Shown here one piece after another: positions 10,653-20,582 of a DNA stretch of 64,000 nucleotides; position 1 is the first letter of the stretch, and each line of letters begins with the position of its first letter. The notes beneath the pieces were generated by a model that ran no database searches, was not told where the DNA came from, and saw nothing but the letters and a program-made list of their open reading frames with translations. The position numbers and the translations under genes are program-made. The stretch covers positions 124,001 to 188,000 of the forward strand of contig BROI01000003.1 of assembly GCA_027923505.1 (NCBI GenBank), given 5' to 3'. This DNA comes from Mayamaea pseudoterrestris (Eukaryota > Bacillariophyta > Bacillariophyceae > Sellaphorales > Sellaphoraceae).

Positions 10653-12356
10653 TTACTCGATTACATCAATATCCTTTTCCGCTCGCTTTCGAATAGTATT
10701 CAGTTGACCAAGCAATGTATTCGCCTTGACAAACCATTCTCCTTTTCCCTCATCGCGCAGCTGTTTTTGCTTATTATTCGCTGTATGGTAGAGGAGCGAC
10801 TTGGAAAAGTTGGCTGGATCCAGCATAATGATCCGTTGCATGTTGCAGGCGTGGCGAACCGTACTGAGCTGCATGGCGCCGCTATACCATTCAACGTTGC
10901 GCATGTCAAGTCCGTCGTATCGATAGTGTGGCGCCTCGTACGGTCTTGAGTAGTGGTGATTCAAAGAGGGGACATTTCCGAACGTGTGAGCGACTGTGAG
11001 CGATGCTGGCATCAATATATATATACCTTATTTTACTTACGGTAAAAATCCGCCCGGACATATTTCTGTATGCCACCGCCAAAGCTGTTGCCGAGTCGCC
11101 ATCCAACCACCTTGATTGTTGATATAGCGAAACTCTTGACCACTCGGTCGAGAGCTGCCAGGATAGTAGTCATTGTTCCGATTCGTCCAGTAATCACCAA
11201 TAATGGAGGTTGCATTCAGCTTGCCTTGATTGGGACCGCGCTGCGTCACAACCCAGTTGATCCAGCTTTCGTCGGGTAGTTTGCGGACGCCGAGCGGCAT
11301 TATATTTGTCTCCCAAAGCATGAGCTTGCTACTCTCTGGCTCGGCAGGTCGATTCTGCGAAATATGATCACTAGAGACGTGGCAACATACAGAAGGATCC
11401 ACGTTTTTGGTGGTGCCGCCAAACTCCAAATCAATGGGGACTGGACCAGTTTTATTCTGGGCTCCATACTGTTCCTCATTGAGCAAGATTTCGACGCGAA
11501 TCCAACCAGGAATGGTCCTTGCAAGCTGTGACTTGGTCATGACACCATGATAATGCCTGAGCGCATCTTGATTAGAAAGGTCTGGTGCAACTGGTTCGTC
11601 CGGAGCAAGCTCGTATAATCGTTCAATCTCGTTCGTCATGGCAACGTAATGGTCCACATGCTTTGCCGTTATGAGCATATCGTCCTCGAAGCAGACAAAT
11701 ATGTCATAATCCATTAAATGATCCTTGATGACAAACCGATGCTGCCTCGACAAGTGCAGCGTCCGATTCTCCAGCTTTTTGAACGGTTCCCTGCCAGTAT
11801 CGTACCCCAGTGGAGTCGCCTCACTCCAACTATGCAAACCGACGCCAGCAGGCAGTTTGCTTTGAATGAGTGCTTGTCGCTCGGGCAGTAGCACAAAGTG
11901 GCATACCAAAAACAAATCCACATGGTAGCCAGCGTCAATCATGGTCTGAATTCCTTCCGAAACGACTGGAATGAGCGTCTCCTGCAAACGATCCGACCCT
12001 CGCACCGTGGCGCGAGTTCCAGTATTGTACTCGGCCAGTGTCGTGACAATGTATAGAATTCGTTGCTTCTTTGCATTAGCTACTGCATTCATTGTAGATA
12101 ATCTTCGTACGTGGTCTGTATGGCGCAGAGCTTTTATATTGTTTATGGAGGTGCGTTGCAGTGTGACGAAAACGGCAGCAAACATGAGCAGAAACGCCAG
12201 CAATATGCATTGCCTTTGCCATTTCAACTGCAATCTATGTTTCCAGAGTGACGTTTGATGAATGCAAAAGTCGTTCATTGGCCTTGTGCAATGATAAGTG
12301 CGCGGAAATGATGATCCAAAGGCTATCAAGGTGAGCATGAAAATCGTCATGGTCAT
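10653..12356 (-). CDS. type II membrane protein, glycosyltransferase-like, two exons
   Basis: Exons 12356-11041 and 10944-10653 join across a 96-bp GT-AG intron to give 535 residues. The junction was chosen because it reads GGFLPPYEAPHYRYDGLD, continuous with the DGLDMRNVEWYSGAMQL block, whereas nearer acceptors change the frame. A membrane anchor sits at about residues 50-66 after a basic segment. The lumenal part has an acidic FVCFEDDMLI motif of the kind that binds a nucleotide-sugar metal ion, Asn sites, WRWHTEICPGGFLP, and C-terminal MLDPANFSKSLLYHTANNKQ. I recognise this block as a conserved algal family but know no proven activity; a Golgi glycosyltransferase is the best guess. A second possible start is at Met27. 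Confidence 0.68.
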
Positions 12357-12595
12357 CGGTGCTGCATGGCGTCCGTCACGCTTTTGTCTGACCGGTTTTC
12401 AGTGAGCTAGGTCCGTTTCCGGCAAGAAGTTTACCCGCCAACCGAGTTCTGCGGTATATACCTACCTACCGTCTGCAGAGTTGAACAGTTGCTTTCAAGT
12501 AAAATTTATCGCTAGTTGTTCAAAACCATAAAATCCCAGCAGCAACAGCTGCTTTCAAAAATCACACTTCCCAAAATCGTTTCTCAACATTTCCA

Positions 12596-13585
12596 TTAGC
12601 TACTGATAGTAGCTCGCTGGGCCAGGCGCTCAACCCATTCATTTCCCGTCATTGGAAGAGCAGGTTTCTCCCACCCAGTTCCAATGGTCGATAGACTATC
12701 GTCAAAGCTGACCGGCTTGGACGCTGGATCGATCAAGCTTGGAACATCCGACTTGGAAGCCTTGGCTCGGCTGGACTTGTGCAACAATTTCTTGTCCAGC
12801 GACTCGTGACTGGTGCTGCGTACAACAGGCTTGGCATAGTCTCGCGAAGCGATGGATGACTTGGAGAACTCCTTGGATCGATCCTTCTTGCTCAAGTCCT
12901 TGGACGAGCTGGAGGAAGACACTGTGAAATGACCAGAATCCAGTTCGAACTTGTCACTCCGACGACGTAAATGATCGCTGCTAGTCGTGCTACGCCTCGC
13001 GGACCGTTCCGACTCGTCCCGCAAGCTATTCCTGCTTCCGCTCTTGCGAATAGACGACGACATTGAAATGGAAAAATCCTGCAGCAAGTCGGCAAGCTTG
13101 GTATCCAGCTTGGTAGCTAGTTCAAGCGGAGTGGAACCCGTCTCATCCTCCTCATGCAAGGCAGCCGGAGCTGCTCGCAGCAAGGACTTGATTATATCGC
13201 TGCTCACCTTGTTGCTCACAGCATAGTGGAGAGGAACGCGCCCATTTAAATCTTTGGACTTGGCAGCCTTTTTGACGAGGAGCGCGCTGATGATTTCCTT
13301 GCCGCAGTTGCTTAGAATGGCCACGTGGAGCGGGGTGCGTCCCTTGGCGTCGCGCTCCACCAAGGCGTCCTCGCGCACAACGCCAACGACAATGGCCATT
13401 AGATCTGCTGGGGCGTGGTGTTTCAGAAAGGTAAAGAGTATGCCTTCTCCGCCGAGTAACTCTTGGGCCATGACAGGATCTTGCATAATGACTTGGGAAA
13501 TCACACTGAATTTGCGTTGCTCCAGCATGAGGCCGAGGCCACCGTCGTTCGTTTTCTTAACGTGGCTATTGCCAAAGAGTCTCAT
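12596..13585 (-). CDS. ankyrin-repeat protein, cluster member 1
   Basis: One exon of 329 residues. The N-terminal block (MRLFGNS, LEQRKFSVISQVI, FTFLKHHAPADLMAIVV) is shared with the neighbouring members. Ankyrin repeats span about residues 75-185: KGRTPLHVAILSNCGKEII, LNGRVPLHYAVSN and TGSTPLELATKLDTKLADLL. The C-terminal 140 residues are Ser/Arg/Lys-rich and probably disordered. Ankyrin repeats bind partner proteins; nothing shows which. It lies head-to-tail with the next ankyrin gene on the same strand, and its closest visible relatives are the three genes to its right. Confidence 0.8.
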   Translation of the reverse strand: MRLFGNSHVKKTNDGGLGLMLEQRKFSVISQVIMQDPVMAQELLGGEGILFTFLKHHAPADLMAIVVGVVREDALVERDAKGRTPLHVAILSNCGKEIISALLVKKAAKSKDLNGRVPLHYAVSNKVSSDIIKSLLRAAPAALHEEDETGSTPLELATKLDTKLADLLQDFSISMSSSIRKSGSRNSLRDESERSARRSTTSSDHLRRRSDKFELDSGHFTVSSSSSSKDLSKKDRSKEFSKSSIASRDYAKPVVRSTSHESLDKKLLHKSSRAKASKSDVPSLIDPASKPVSFDDSLSTIGTGWEKPALPMTGNEWVERLAQRATISS

Positions 13586-14378
13586 TCTGCTCGTTTTGTT
13601 GTTGGCTGTTGCGATGGTAGAGGACAGAAAGATGATCGATTCTTAAAGGGAATGGCTGGAATGCGATAGGATGAGATCGTGATATTTCGCTGCCCTTTTT
13701 CCTTCTAGCTCGACAAATAATGAGGTCGGATCTGTCTTTACGAAAGAATGGGGAGAGCAAATTGGCTGGAAGTTGTGGGATCTTGCTGTATTTTCCCTTC
13801 ACTCGATTAGTGAGTGGCTCGGACTATTGCAATCTTCTCCGCAAGAGGCAGAAGATGGGGATTGCATCCGAGACTGTGCCTCGAAACGAAGACCAAATAA
13901 TGTCAAACAGGTCATCTTAGTCGTCAAGGCAATAGTAAGCGGACATTTGATGACCAGTGTCAGCCGTTTTGACAGTCGTCAGTCGAACAAATTGCAATCT
14001 GACGACGCCAGTCGCGTCAGCTGGACGATATGTCGGGTATTTATGCCCCAAGTCGGTTTCGTCGACGAGCAAGACACAACTGCTCAGCTAATGAACCATT
14101 TCCAATAGTTATTAAGTTGCAGGGTTGACGCACAATATACCTGTAAGTCACGTACAGTCACTATAGTGAATATCAAGCTAGATGGCAAATGTACATCTTG
14201 TACTTTCCGTACTCTCTTTGAAACGACAGGAAATGGAAATCCTATCTCCGTCGCGGCTCAGCAATAATAGCTCCCAATATTTACGCGTTCCTGAAGCAAA
14301 AGAGCATTGCTGATGATGACCGTAGCGCCCATAGCTTAGAGCGCTTGAAAATTCAACAGCGTATTGCGAGTCTGTTTT
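13586..14378. other. intergenic, no gene seen
   Basis: About 790 bp between two same-strand ankyrin genes. An open frame at 13773-14108 on the plus strand has no recognisable content. No ankyrin remnant, repeat or RNA gene is visible. Confidence 0.4.
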
Positions 14379-15302
14379 CTATATCCATCGGGCTTCGTCA
14401 GGCGTTGTTTCTGCATCTTCCACCGGTGCACTCGCTTCCACATGCTCATCCTCTGCCTCATTTGTAATCTCCCACTCATAATTTAAATCCGTCTTTAACT
14501 TCGTCTCCTTCATATCGATCGTTGAAATATCATCCGCAGTGGCTGGATCATACTCAATCGCCACTGGAATCGGACCTGCAGCTACAACAACTTCGCACTC
14601 CTGCGACGGATCCGTGAACGGCGATCGCGCGTCATGGTCGTCGTCGTTCAAATGCATGCGCGCCTCCAATAGCATGTCGGTGATGCGGTCGTTGACGCGC
14701 TTGGCCCGCGCATAGTCGAGCGGCGTGCGGTCATAGTCGTCGGCCATGTGCGCGACGAAGCATTCGCAGTCCAGCAACATGTTGACAATCTCCATGACTT
14801 GCGCCAATGGTCCCAAATGATCACTCACAAACAGTAGATGCAGTGGACATCGAAAATCCTCGTCGCGGCAAATGCTTGGTACCATTCCGGACCGACCATT
14901 GAGTAGTTCGCGAATCACATCGGCACCGCATTGACTGTAGCATGCAACGTGTAGTGGGGTTTGTTTCCTTGCGTTCAAAGACTCATCGGGTGTAAAGTCT
15001 TGGCCCATGATAGTGTTGAGCGTCGTCCAAACTATTGAAAATAGGGAGAATGGAGGCCGACTTGCCAAGATCAAATGTAAAAAGGGTTCCTCTCTTGGAG
15101 GATTAGAGCTCATATACTTGTTGATGAAACGCTCCATGCATTCGTTAGCGTCTGGCTGCAGCTGCTCCAAGGCTTCATCGAATTTGCGTTTCTGAATGAG
15201 TTGTAGAAAGCCATCGAGTTCGTCTAATGGCTTCAAGCGAAAGACCGAGGTAATGCCCTTGAGTATTTGCGGGGGTAGCGTGAGATGGTTCGACTTGTTC
15301 AT
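14379..15302 (-). CDS. ankyrin-repeat protein, cluster member 2
   Basis: The start at 15302 gives 307 residues; the frame extends to a TTG at 15344 but no further ATG exists. The architecture repeats that of member 1: LIQKRKFDEALEQLQ, then FLHLILASRPPFSLFSIVW, then ankyrin repeats KQTPLHVACYSQCGADVI, FRCPLHLLF and YDRTPLDYARAKRVNDRI. The acidic tail (EDEHVEASAPVEDAE) replaces the Ser-rich tail of member 1. It is divergent from member 3, with about 390 bp between the start codons. Confidence 0.8.
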   Translation of the reverse strand: MNKSNHLTLPPQILKGITSVFRLKPLDELDGFLQLIQKRKFDEALEQLQPDANECMERFINKYMSSNPPREEPFLHLILASRPPFSLFSIVWTTLNTIMGQDFTPDESLNARKQTPLHVACYSQCGADVIRELLNGRSGMVPSICRDEDFRCPLHLLFVSDHLGPLAQVMEIVNMLLDCECFVAHMADDYDRTPLDYARAKRVNDRITDMLLEARMHLNDDDHDARSPFTDPSQECEVVVAAGPIPVAIEYDPATADDISTIDMKETKLKTDLNYEWEITNEAEDEHVEASAPVEDAETTPDEARWI

Positions 15303-15695
15303 ACTATTATACAGTATTGTAAGCGACTCTCTTTGGTCTGTCAATTGCTGTCTTCAACCCGAACAGTATAAATGCCGCCGTGCCTTCCGCTACGATGATG
15401 GTGGATTTGCCTCGTCGGTCATGGCCGAGACTCGTGGCAGTGACGCCCGAGCACTTCAACAAAAAATGATGAATACCAGCACGAATGAAAACGATCGAAT
15501 AAGTTTCTACTATGCACCATAAAGAAGACACTTTTGCACGACTGCAGTCATTGTTCTGCAAAATTATCGTTCGGAATAAATGACTCGAAAATGTCATTCG
15601 GCACTCCGACCAACTTCAGCGGCTCGCCGCGAAGCTTGACCATGAACATCCCTCCTTGACTGTCACTCCAGCGGCAGCAACAGCTACAATTGAGC
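15303..15695. promoter_or_regulatory. divergent promoter region between ankyrin members 2 and 3
   Basis: Start codons of two oppositely oriented paralogues flank these 393 bp, so the two genes could be co-regulated. An ORF crossing the region (15196-15522) overlaps member 2 coding DNA and is dismissed. Confidence 0.4.
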
Positions 15696-16670
15696 ATGGG
15701 TCTCTTTGATCGATTTAGACTTAAGCATACGGAGAATTCCAAACATGAAATGCACAATGAGCTCTTAAAGTACATTCAGCAGCGCAAGTTTGCCCTCGTC
15801 CTCAAATTCCTCCTGGCCGATCAAGACTATGGCCGCGAAACGATTCGATCCTTTGCAAGTAGCGACCATGGAAATTTTCTTCACTTATTGCTGCGCTATC
15901 AGCCTCCGCAGGAGCTCGTGGCATTGGCGGTCCATCTCATGGTCGACTCGGACGAGCTTGTTCCGGAGGACACGCGCGACGCTTCCGGCGCCACGCCGCT
16001 CCATGTGGCGGTGCAACACAACTGCGACGCATCAATTGTGCAACTTCTCGTCGAGGGAATGGCTGGAACACTGCCGGCGGTGACAAAGGATGAAATGCTA
16101 CGATATCCATTGCACTGGGCTTGTGCGAATCCGAGTGGAAGTGTAGCGAAACTGAACAAGCAGCAGCAGCAGCATCATGCAGGAGCAAACCAAGGCGACA
16201 TGCTCAACATGCTGCGCATCATTACCATTCTAAGCAAGATTGAGCCAATGAGTGTCAATGTCAAGGACGTCAACGGTCAAACGCCACTTGACCTTGCTTT
16301 GGAGCATGGTGCCGACGAACGCATCATGCAATTGCTCCACAAAGCGTCAACAAAGGCGCGCAGTTGCGTGTATCAAGCTCACGACGAAAATGATGACGAC
16401 AATGACGAACATGACGTGACGCATCATCATCATGGATACCCTCCATCGATTCAATGCAGCCAAAGCAAGGACGACGACATTTCCAGTGTCAGCTGGCAGG
16501 AAATGGCAAAGAACGATGAGTCGGCCATTATGGAATGGGAACGAACCTTTAAGAAGGACTGCGGATTACTGGACGATGATGACGAAGAGTCTGACAATGA
16601 TGATGATGAAGACTTGAGCAGTAGTAGCGACCGCTCGGGGTGTGCCGTCAACTTGACGACGCCACCGTGA
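15696..16670 (+). CDS. ankyrin-repeat protein, cluster member 3
   Basis: 324 residues from the ATG at 15696. MGLFDRFRL opens the protein; YIQQRKFALVLKFLL and FLHLLLRYQPPQELVAL match the other members. Ankyrin repeats follow: SGATPLHVAVQHNCDASIV, RYPLHWACA (interrupted by a Gln/His run) and NGQTPLDLALEHGADERIM. The C-terminus is strongly acidic with Asp and Ser runs. It has the same layout as members 1 and 2 but lies on the opposite strand. Confidence 0.82.
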   Translation: MGLFDRFRLKHTENSKHEMHNELLKYIQQRKFALVLKFLLADQDYGRETIRSFASSDHGNFLHLLLRYQPPQELVALAVHLMVDSDELVPEDTRDASGATPLHVAVQHNCDASIVQLLVEGMAGTLPAVTKDEMLRYPLHWACANPSGSVAKLNKQQQQHHAGANQGDMLNMLRIITILSKIEPMSVNVKDVNGQTPLDLALEHGADERIMQLLHKASTKARSCVYQAHDENDDDNDEHDVTHHHHGYPPSIQCSQSKDDDISSVSWQEMAKNDESAIMEWERTFKKDCGLLDDDDEESDNDDDEDLSSSSDRSGCAVNLTTPP

Positions 16671-17141
16671 CGACACACCGTAGACACTTTCTGCGAGCAA
16701 CCTTGAGCGCGGGCACCCTCTGCCATTGAGCACGACCGCAGTAAGCTCACCAGCTCACCATGGAATGAGAATTTCTCGGAAAATAGATATTTATTAGTTG
16801 TACAATGTCATGTGAGGTAAATGGTATATGTGCGTGTGGTCCTTGTCATTCTACGTGTTCGTCAGGTGTACCAACAAACTGAATGTTCTGTGCTAGAGCT
16901 TTTAATTTGCCACCTTAATGAGTAGATACAAGGTCTTCAATAATGCATCGCTATATTTCAGTGCGTGGTATGGGGATTGGTAAAAAATTATCTTCAACAT
17001 ACGGTTGTGGAGAGTCGCCATACGACAGTGCTGCTGGAGATTTGATCAATGAGAGTCAACACCGTTGCAACACATGCTCTGGAAGTTCCCGCTTCAGCGC
17101 ATAGCTTTGAGCATTTTACCACAAAGTGCTCAAAATTACGC
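16671..17141. other. convergent 3' intergenic region
   Basis: About 470 bp between the converging ends of ankyrin members 3 and 4. No gene or repeat is seen. Confidence 0.4.
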
Positions 17142-17741
17142 TCAAATGGACAACAAAGAGACGCCTGCAGCAAATTCCTCGTCTCCCTCCTCGACGGCTG
17201 AAAACGTGCACTTTGCCGGAACAATCAACGAGCTCGAACTTTCATCGTAATCATTGTCAAACCCAACGCTAGAAAAGCTCGCTTCCAAAGCATCCGCCGG
17301 CCTCGAAACAATTGAAAACTCGTTCGAGCTGAGCGGCGCCTGAAAGGTTTCGCTGCAAACCTTTTCCCCACCTCGACACGCTTGCTGCACCACTTCAATG
17401 CGACTAATGATGCGAGCATCGGCGCGATGTTTCTTGGCCAGCTCTAGTGGTGTTTCACCTTGCTTGTTGCGTAAATGCGCCGCCTCTGAATTGGCTTGCA
17501 ACAGTTTGGCGACAATCTCCGTCGCATTATTCATGCCCGCCAATTTCTTTAGATTTTGTTGCTTTCGAAACGCAGCAAAGTTGACGCTACATGCCGCGTG
17601 CAAGGCCGTGTTGCCAGCCTTGTCCTTGACGAGTGCCGGCATGACACCGGAAACGCCAGTCAGCAACATTTTGACAATGCGCGCGTCGCAACCATGCGAG
17701 GCAGCAACGTGGAGAGGAGTTTGAGCAGCGAATAGTCTCAT
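17142..17741 (-). CDS. short ankyrin-repeat protein, cluster member 4, N-terminal block missing
   Basis: About 199 residues from the ATG at 17741. It opens MRLFAAQ and enters the first ankyrin repeat at once (TPLHVAASHGCDARIV), followed by NTALHAACSVN and GETPLELAKKHRADARII, then a Ser/acid-rich tail. The MRLF start recalls member 1 (MRLFGNS), but the roughly 80-residue block containing the QRKF and FLHLLL motifs in the other three is absent. Upstream in the same frame there is a stop before any further ATG, and I find no exon carrying the missing block in the next 500 bp. Internal deletion or a decaying copy is likely; an undetected upstream exon remains possible. Confidence 0.6.
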   Translation of the reverse strand: MRLFAAQTPLHVAASHGCDARIVKMLLTGVSGVMPALVKDKAGNTALHAACSVNFAAFRKQQNLKKLAGMNNATEIVAKLLQANSEAAHLRNKQGETPLELAKKHRADARIISRIEVVQQACRGGEKVCSETFQAPLSSNEFSIVSRPADALEASFSSVGFDNDYDESSSSLIVPAKCTFSAVEEGDEEFAAGVSLLSI

Positions 17742-18270
17742 GGTCAAGCATATTGTAGTTGATTGCTTCCGCCGGCTGAACGGTGTCTCGGCGTATGTTG
17801 ATCATCGTGTTGAACTTCAATTTGGTAACTCTACTATATGCAGTAAAGTACAAAAATGGTCACGCCAGAAAGACCCTAATCGGTCGTGTTGTCATTTGAC
17901 AAGACTACCGTAGAATCGGAACTCTAAAATCTGTCATGATTTTTCGACAAACGACCAAATTTCGACGTCACGACTGCCACGTACGCTTTGCAATACTACT
18001 TGCTGACGCAGTTTCGGCGTTTCATTCCGAAACCGTCATGTCGTACAAAGACTTGACGATTATTGCCCTCCATGCTCTTTTCTATAGCCCTTCGGCGACA
18101 CTACCGAACCATTTCACTTCTTTCAAACTGCCCACTGGCGAGCGGGAGGAACACGCGTGGAAGTTTTCTCCGCATCTTGCCTCCCACTCGATTAGAAGCA
18201 AGGGCGCGCCTCCCTCGTCAGTCCCAACAAGACCCTTTGGCGGAAGCCAAACAGCAAGACCATTTTCACC
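17742..18270. other. intergenic, divergent promoters
   Basis: About 530 bp between ankyrin member 4 and the Ser-rich gene. Open frames here lack motif support. No RNA gene or repeat is seen. Confidence 0.35.
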
Positions 18271-18945
18271 ATGGCCAAGTCTTTGACAGCTACAACGACA
18301 ACTACAACAACTAGCATGATGAGAAAACCAGCAGACATGACGACTAGTTTGGACCGATGCAAGAGCGAAAAGACGGTCGACACGACACTCATGAGTCGAG
18401 GTGAATCTCGGTCGAGCCTCTACTCGAGAAACAGCAGCAGCCGGCATTCACTCTGCGGGTCATCGGCCCGCTCACTGAGCAGCAAGTCTATAGTGGCGAC
18501 GACGAGACTTGGAAGCGAGCGGTCCCTGGCGAGTGCACCAAAGTCGGCACAGTCCGCTGCCTCTCGCAACGATAGTCATGCGGCATCCATGCGAACGGCG
18601 GCGCAACATGAAACAGCAGCAGCAACAAGTCCGGATCGACGCGTTCGCAAACTGGGGTACACGGAGGAGGAAAAGCTGCTGCTCGAGTGTCAGTCTCCGC
18701 AACGAATTGATAGCTCTTCATCAGCTAACCGAAAGCCAAGTCGGATTCGGAAAATGCTGTCATGGGTTGCCCCCAAGCCGATGAATGAAGACGACCATCT
18801 AGTATTACCACGTTGCAGTAGCAGCCGCAGCGAAAATGGCTGCTACGACCTTTTCAAGACTCCAGCAGCAGCAGCGCCTCGCCGACGAAGCGCTGTCTTT
18901 ATCAAAACCTCCAATGGCTTGTCCGAGGGAATACTCTATCGATAA
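18271..18945 (+). CDS. serine-rich low-complexity protein, unknown function
   Basis: A 224-codon frame opening at a good ATG context (TCACCATGGCC). The N-terminus has a Thr run, then a long Ser/Arg-rich region (SSARSLSSKS). One segment looks less random: RVRKLGYTEEEKLLLECQSP, followed by SRIRKMLSWVAPKPM. The last 30 residues are basic with RRRSAVFIKTSN. No domain is recognised. The composition resembles the Ser-rich tail of ankyrin member 1, but I cannot show homology. Gene status rests on length, context and codon choice only. Confidence 0.5.
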   Translation: MAKSLTATTTTTTTSMMRKPADMTTSLDRCKSEKTVDTTLMSRGESRSSLYSRNSSSRHSLCGSSARSLSSKSIVATTRLGSERSLASAPKSAQSAASRNDSHAASMRTAAQHETAAATSPDRRVRKLGYTEEEKLLLECQSPQRIDSSSSANRKPSRIRKMLSWVAPKPMNEDDHLVLPRCSSSRSENGCYDLFKTPAAAAPRRRSAVFIKTSNGLSEGILYR

Positions 18946-19502
18946 GCAGAGCAGGAACAATGAGGTGGCCTCTGTTTTGGGTAGCAGTGGAGGTCTTAGC
19001 AAGAGATGTTGGATCGCCCAATCTCTTGGCCGAGTGTGTACATAGTATAGCCATTAACCGAGGATCTACCGCAGATACTCATGGTTCATCTGTGTGAGCG
19101 AAAAGCTTGCCTGAAGCTTCAGTCTTTGAAGTTTTTAAATAAGAACTTATTCATTTGCGTAGTCTATGTATTTCTATTGCATAGATAACGAGTAAACGAG
19201 CACTAAGTTACAATAACGTACTTGCCCGCCAGTTTAGGGAGAGGGCGCATCCGACCTCTCCAAATCGGCGTGGGAGTCTCACTGCTTTGGTACGATCGCT
19301 TGGATACGATGGCTAGTATGAGAGTATCCTCTTTGGCAACAATCTATTGAATCGTTTACGCTACGAAGCTTGCTACTATAAAGACATTCAAAAGAGTGAA
19401 AGATAAACGAGGCTATCAAGGCGAAAGCCATTGTTATCTTAATCTACATGAAAGTTTCCAAGTCGGCGAAAAAGGCCGCTCAGAGTGCCGGGATCGAGCA
19501 GT
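18946..19502. other. convergent 3' intergenic region
   Basis: About 560 bp between the Ser-rich gene and the acidic-tail gene. It is AT-richer than the flanks, and no gene is seen. Confidence 0.35.
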
Positions 19503-19922
19503 TTACTCGTCGTCGTCGTCATCATCATCTTCCGTCGACATGTCAATCAAGTCTGCCGCCGAAAACATGCAGTCGCAGGAGAGCGACTCGCCCATTTGAT
19601 GAAAAAACTTGCGGGCGGCCGTGATTTCCGGAGTGCTCTGCGAGTGGCTCTTTGGAGCGGCAGGAACCATCGACTTGCTGTTGCTGCTGCCATTGCTATT
19701 TTGATATTGCAGACGCTGCAGACGCTGCTTGTTGAACATGCCATTCTCCAGCTGGACGAGCATGTTGATGAGTACTTCGTCCTCCAAATCCATGGCCGAA
19801 ACGTCCGAGTCCGAGCTCGTGCTTTCGTTGAGCTGGCTGCAATCGCTGCCCATGTCCAACTCGAGGAGCGACGCGGAGCTGCTTTGCTGGTCCTTGTTGC
19901 CAAGCAATGAGACGGAAATCAT
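19503..19922 (-). CDS. small acidic protein of unknown function
   Basis: 139 residues from the ATG at 19922. The sequence is Ser/Asp-rich with one non-random segment, DLEDEVLINMLVQLENGMFNKQRLQ, a likely amphipathic helix (positions roughly 45-70), then ITAARKFFHQMGESL and a terminal run of Asp encoded by a GAC/GAT repeat. No domain is recognised. Its upstream DNA is the lower copy of the 0.5-kb direct repeat, which carries a TATA-like CATAAATA about 270 bp before the start, so the repeat probably contains this gene's promoter. Moderate confidence that it is a gene. Confidence 0.5.
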   Translation of the reverse strand: MISVSLLGNKDQQSSSASLLELDMGSDCSQLNESTSSDSDVSAMDLEDEVLINMLVQLENGMFNKQRLQRLQYQNSNGSSNSKSMVPAAPKSHSQSTPEITAARKFFHQMGESLSCDCMFSAADLIDMSTEDDDDDDDE

Positions 19923-20106
19923 GGTAGTAGAGTAGAGGGGGGTGATGGCAATGATGGTGCAACGGTGCAATAATCGTCGAGCAAGCAGGTGCGCGCCGCC
20001 GTGAGAGACCGAGATGCCAAAGCACCGATGCGTTCAATTGTGGCGACAGACACACTTGCCGGGCCGCAAAGGATTGAAAGGCTTTTGTTGTTGGTTTTGG
20101 ACGAGC

Positions 20107-20581
20107 CAAACACTTCCAAAATCGTGCCATCCGATGCGGTCTGGGTTGAAGCAAAGGAAATAGCAAGACCAATTTATTATTGCCTTGATGCGAGTGATGC
20201 ATCTATTTATGCCACTGGCACGACTGAATGACATGTTTTGAATTGCCTTGGATGACTCTTAAATGACTTGTGAGCATTCGGTGCAAGCACAATGTACACT
20301 ATGCCTGATACTCGATTCAAATTGACGAACGACAGTTTGCCGCTGTCTCAGACGAGCCAAACGCGTCAATCCTCAAAAGATCGCCAAAGCCAAAGGGTCA
20401 ATTGATCCTTGGAGCGTGCAATGACCAATCGTCGGCGCCTCCCGCTTTGTTGGCCAATGCCATGATGATACGTTACATTGTCAACCTCAGTCGGAGTTGC
20501 TAAGGAAATGGGACGCAGATGCCTACCATAGGCTTTGGAAAGCAAGAAAGGAAGCACAACACGCTACTGCACTACTCGCGA
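20107..20581 (-). repeat. 0.5-kb direct repeat, lower copy (promoter-like)
   Basis: This segment is repeated in direct orientation at 24917-25417, roughly 85-90 percent identical by eye and nearly perfect over the 130 bp nearest 20107. Read on the minus strand it contains CATAAATAGATGC, a TATA-like core conserved as CATATATAGATGC in the other copy, followed by a short conserved open frame starting MHHS. The ends show no TG...CA termini. Confidence 0.8.
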
Positions 20582-20582
20582 G

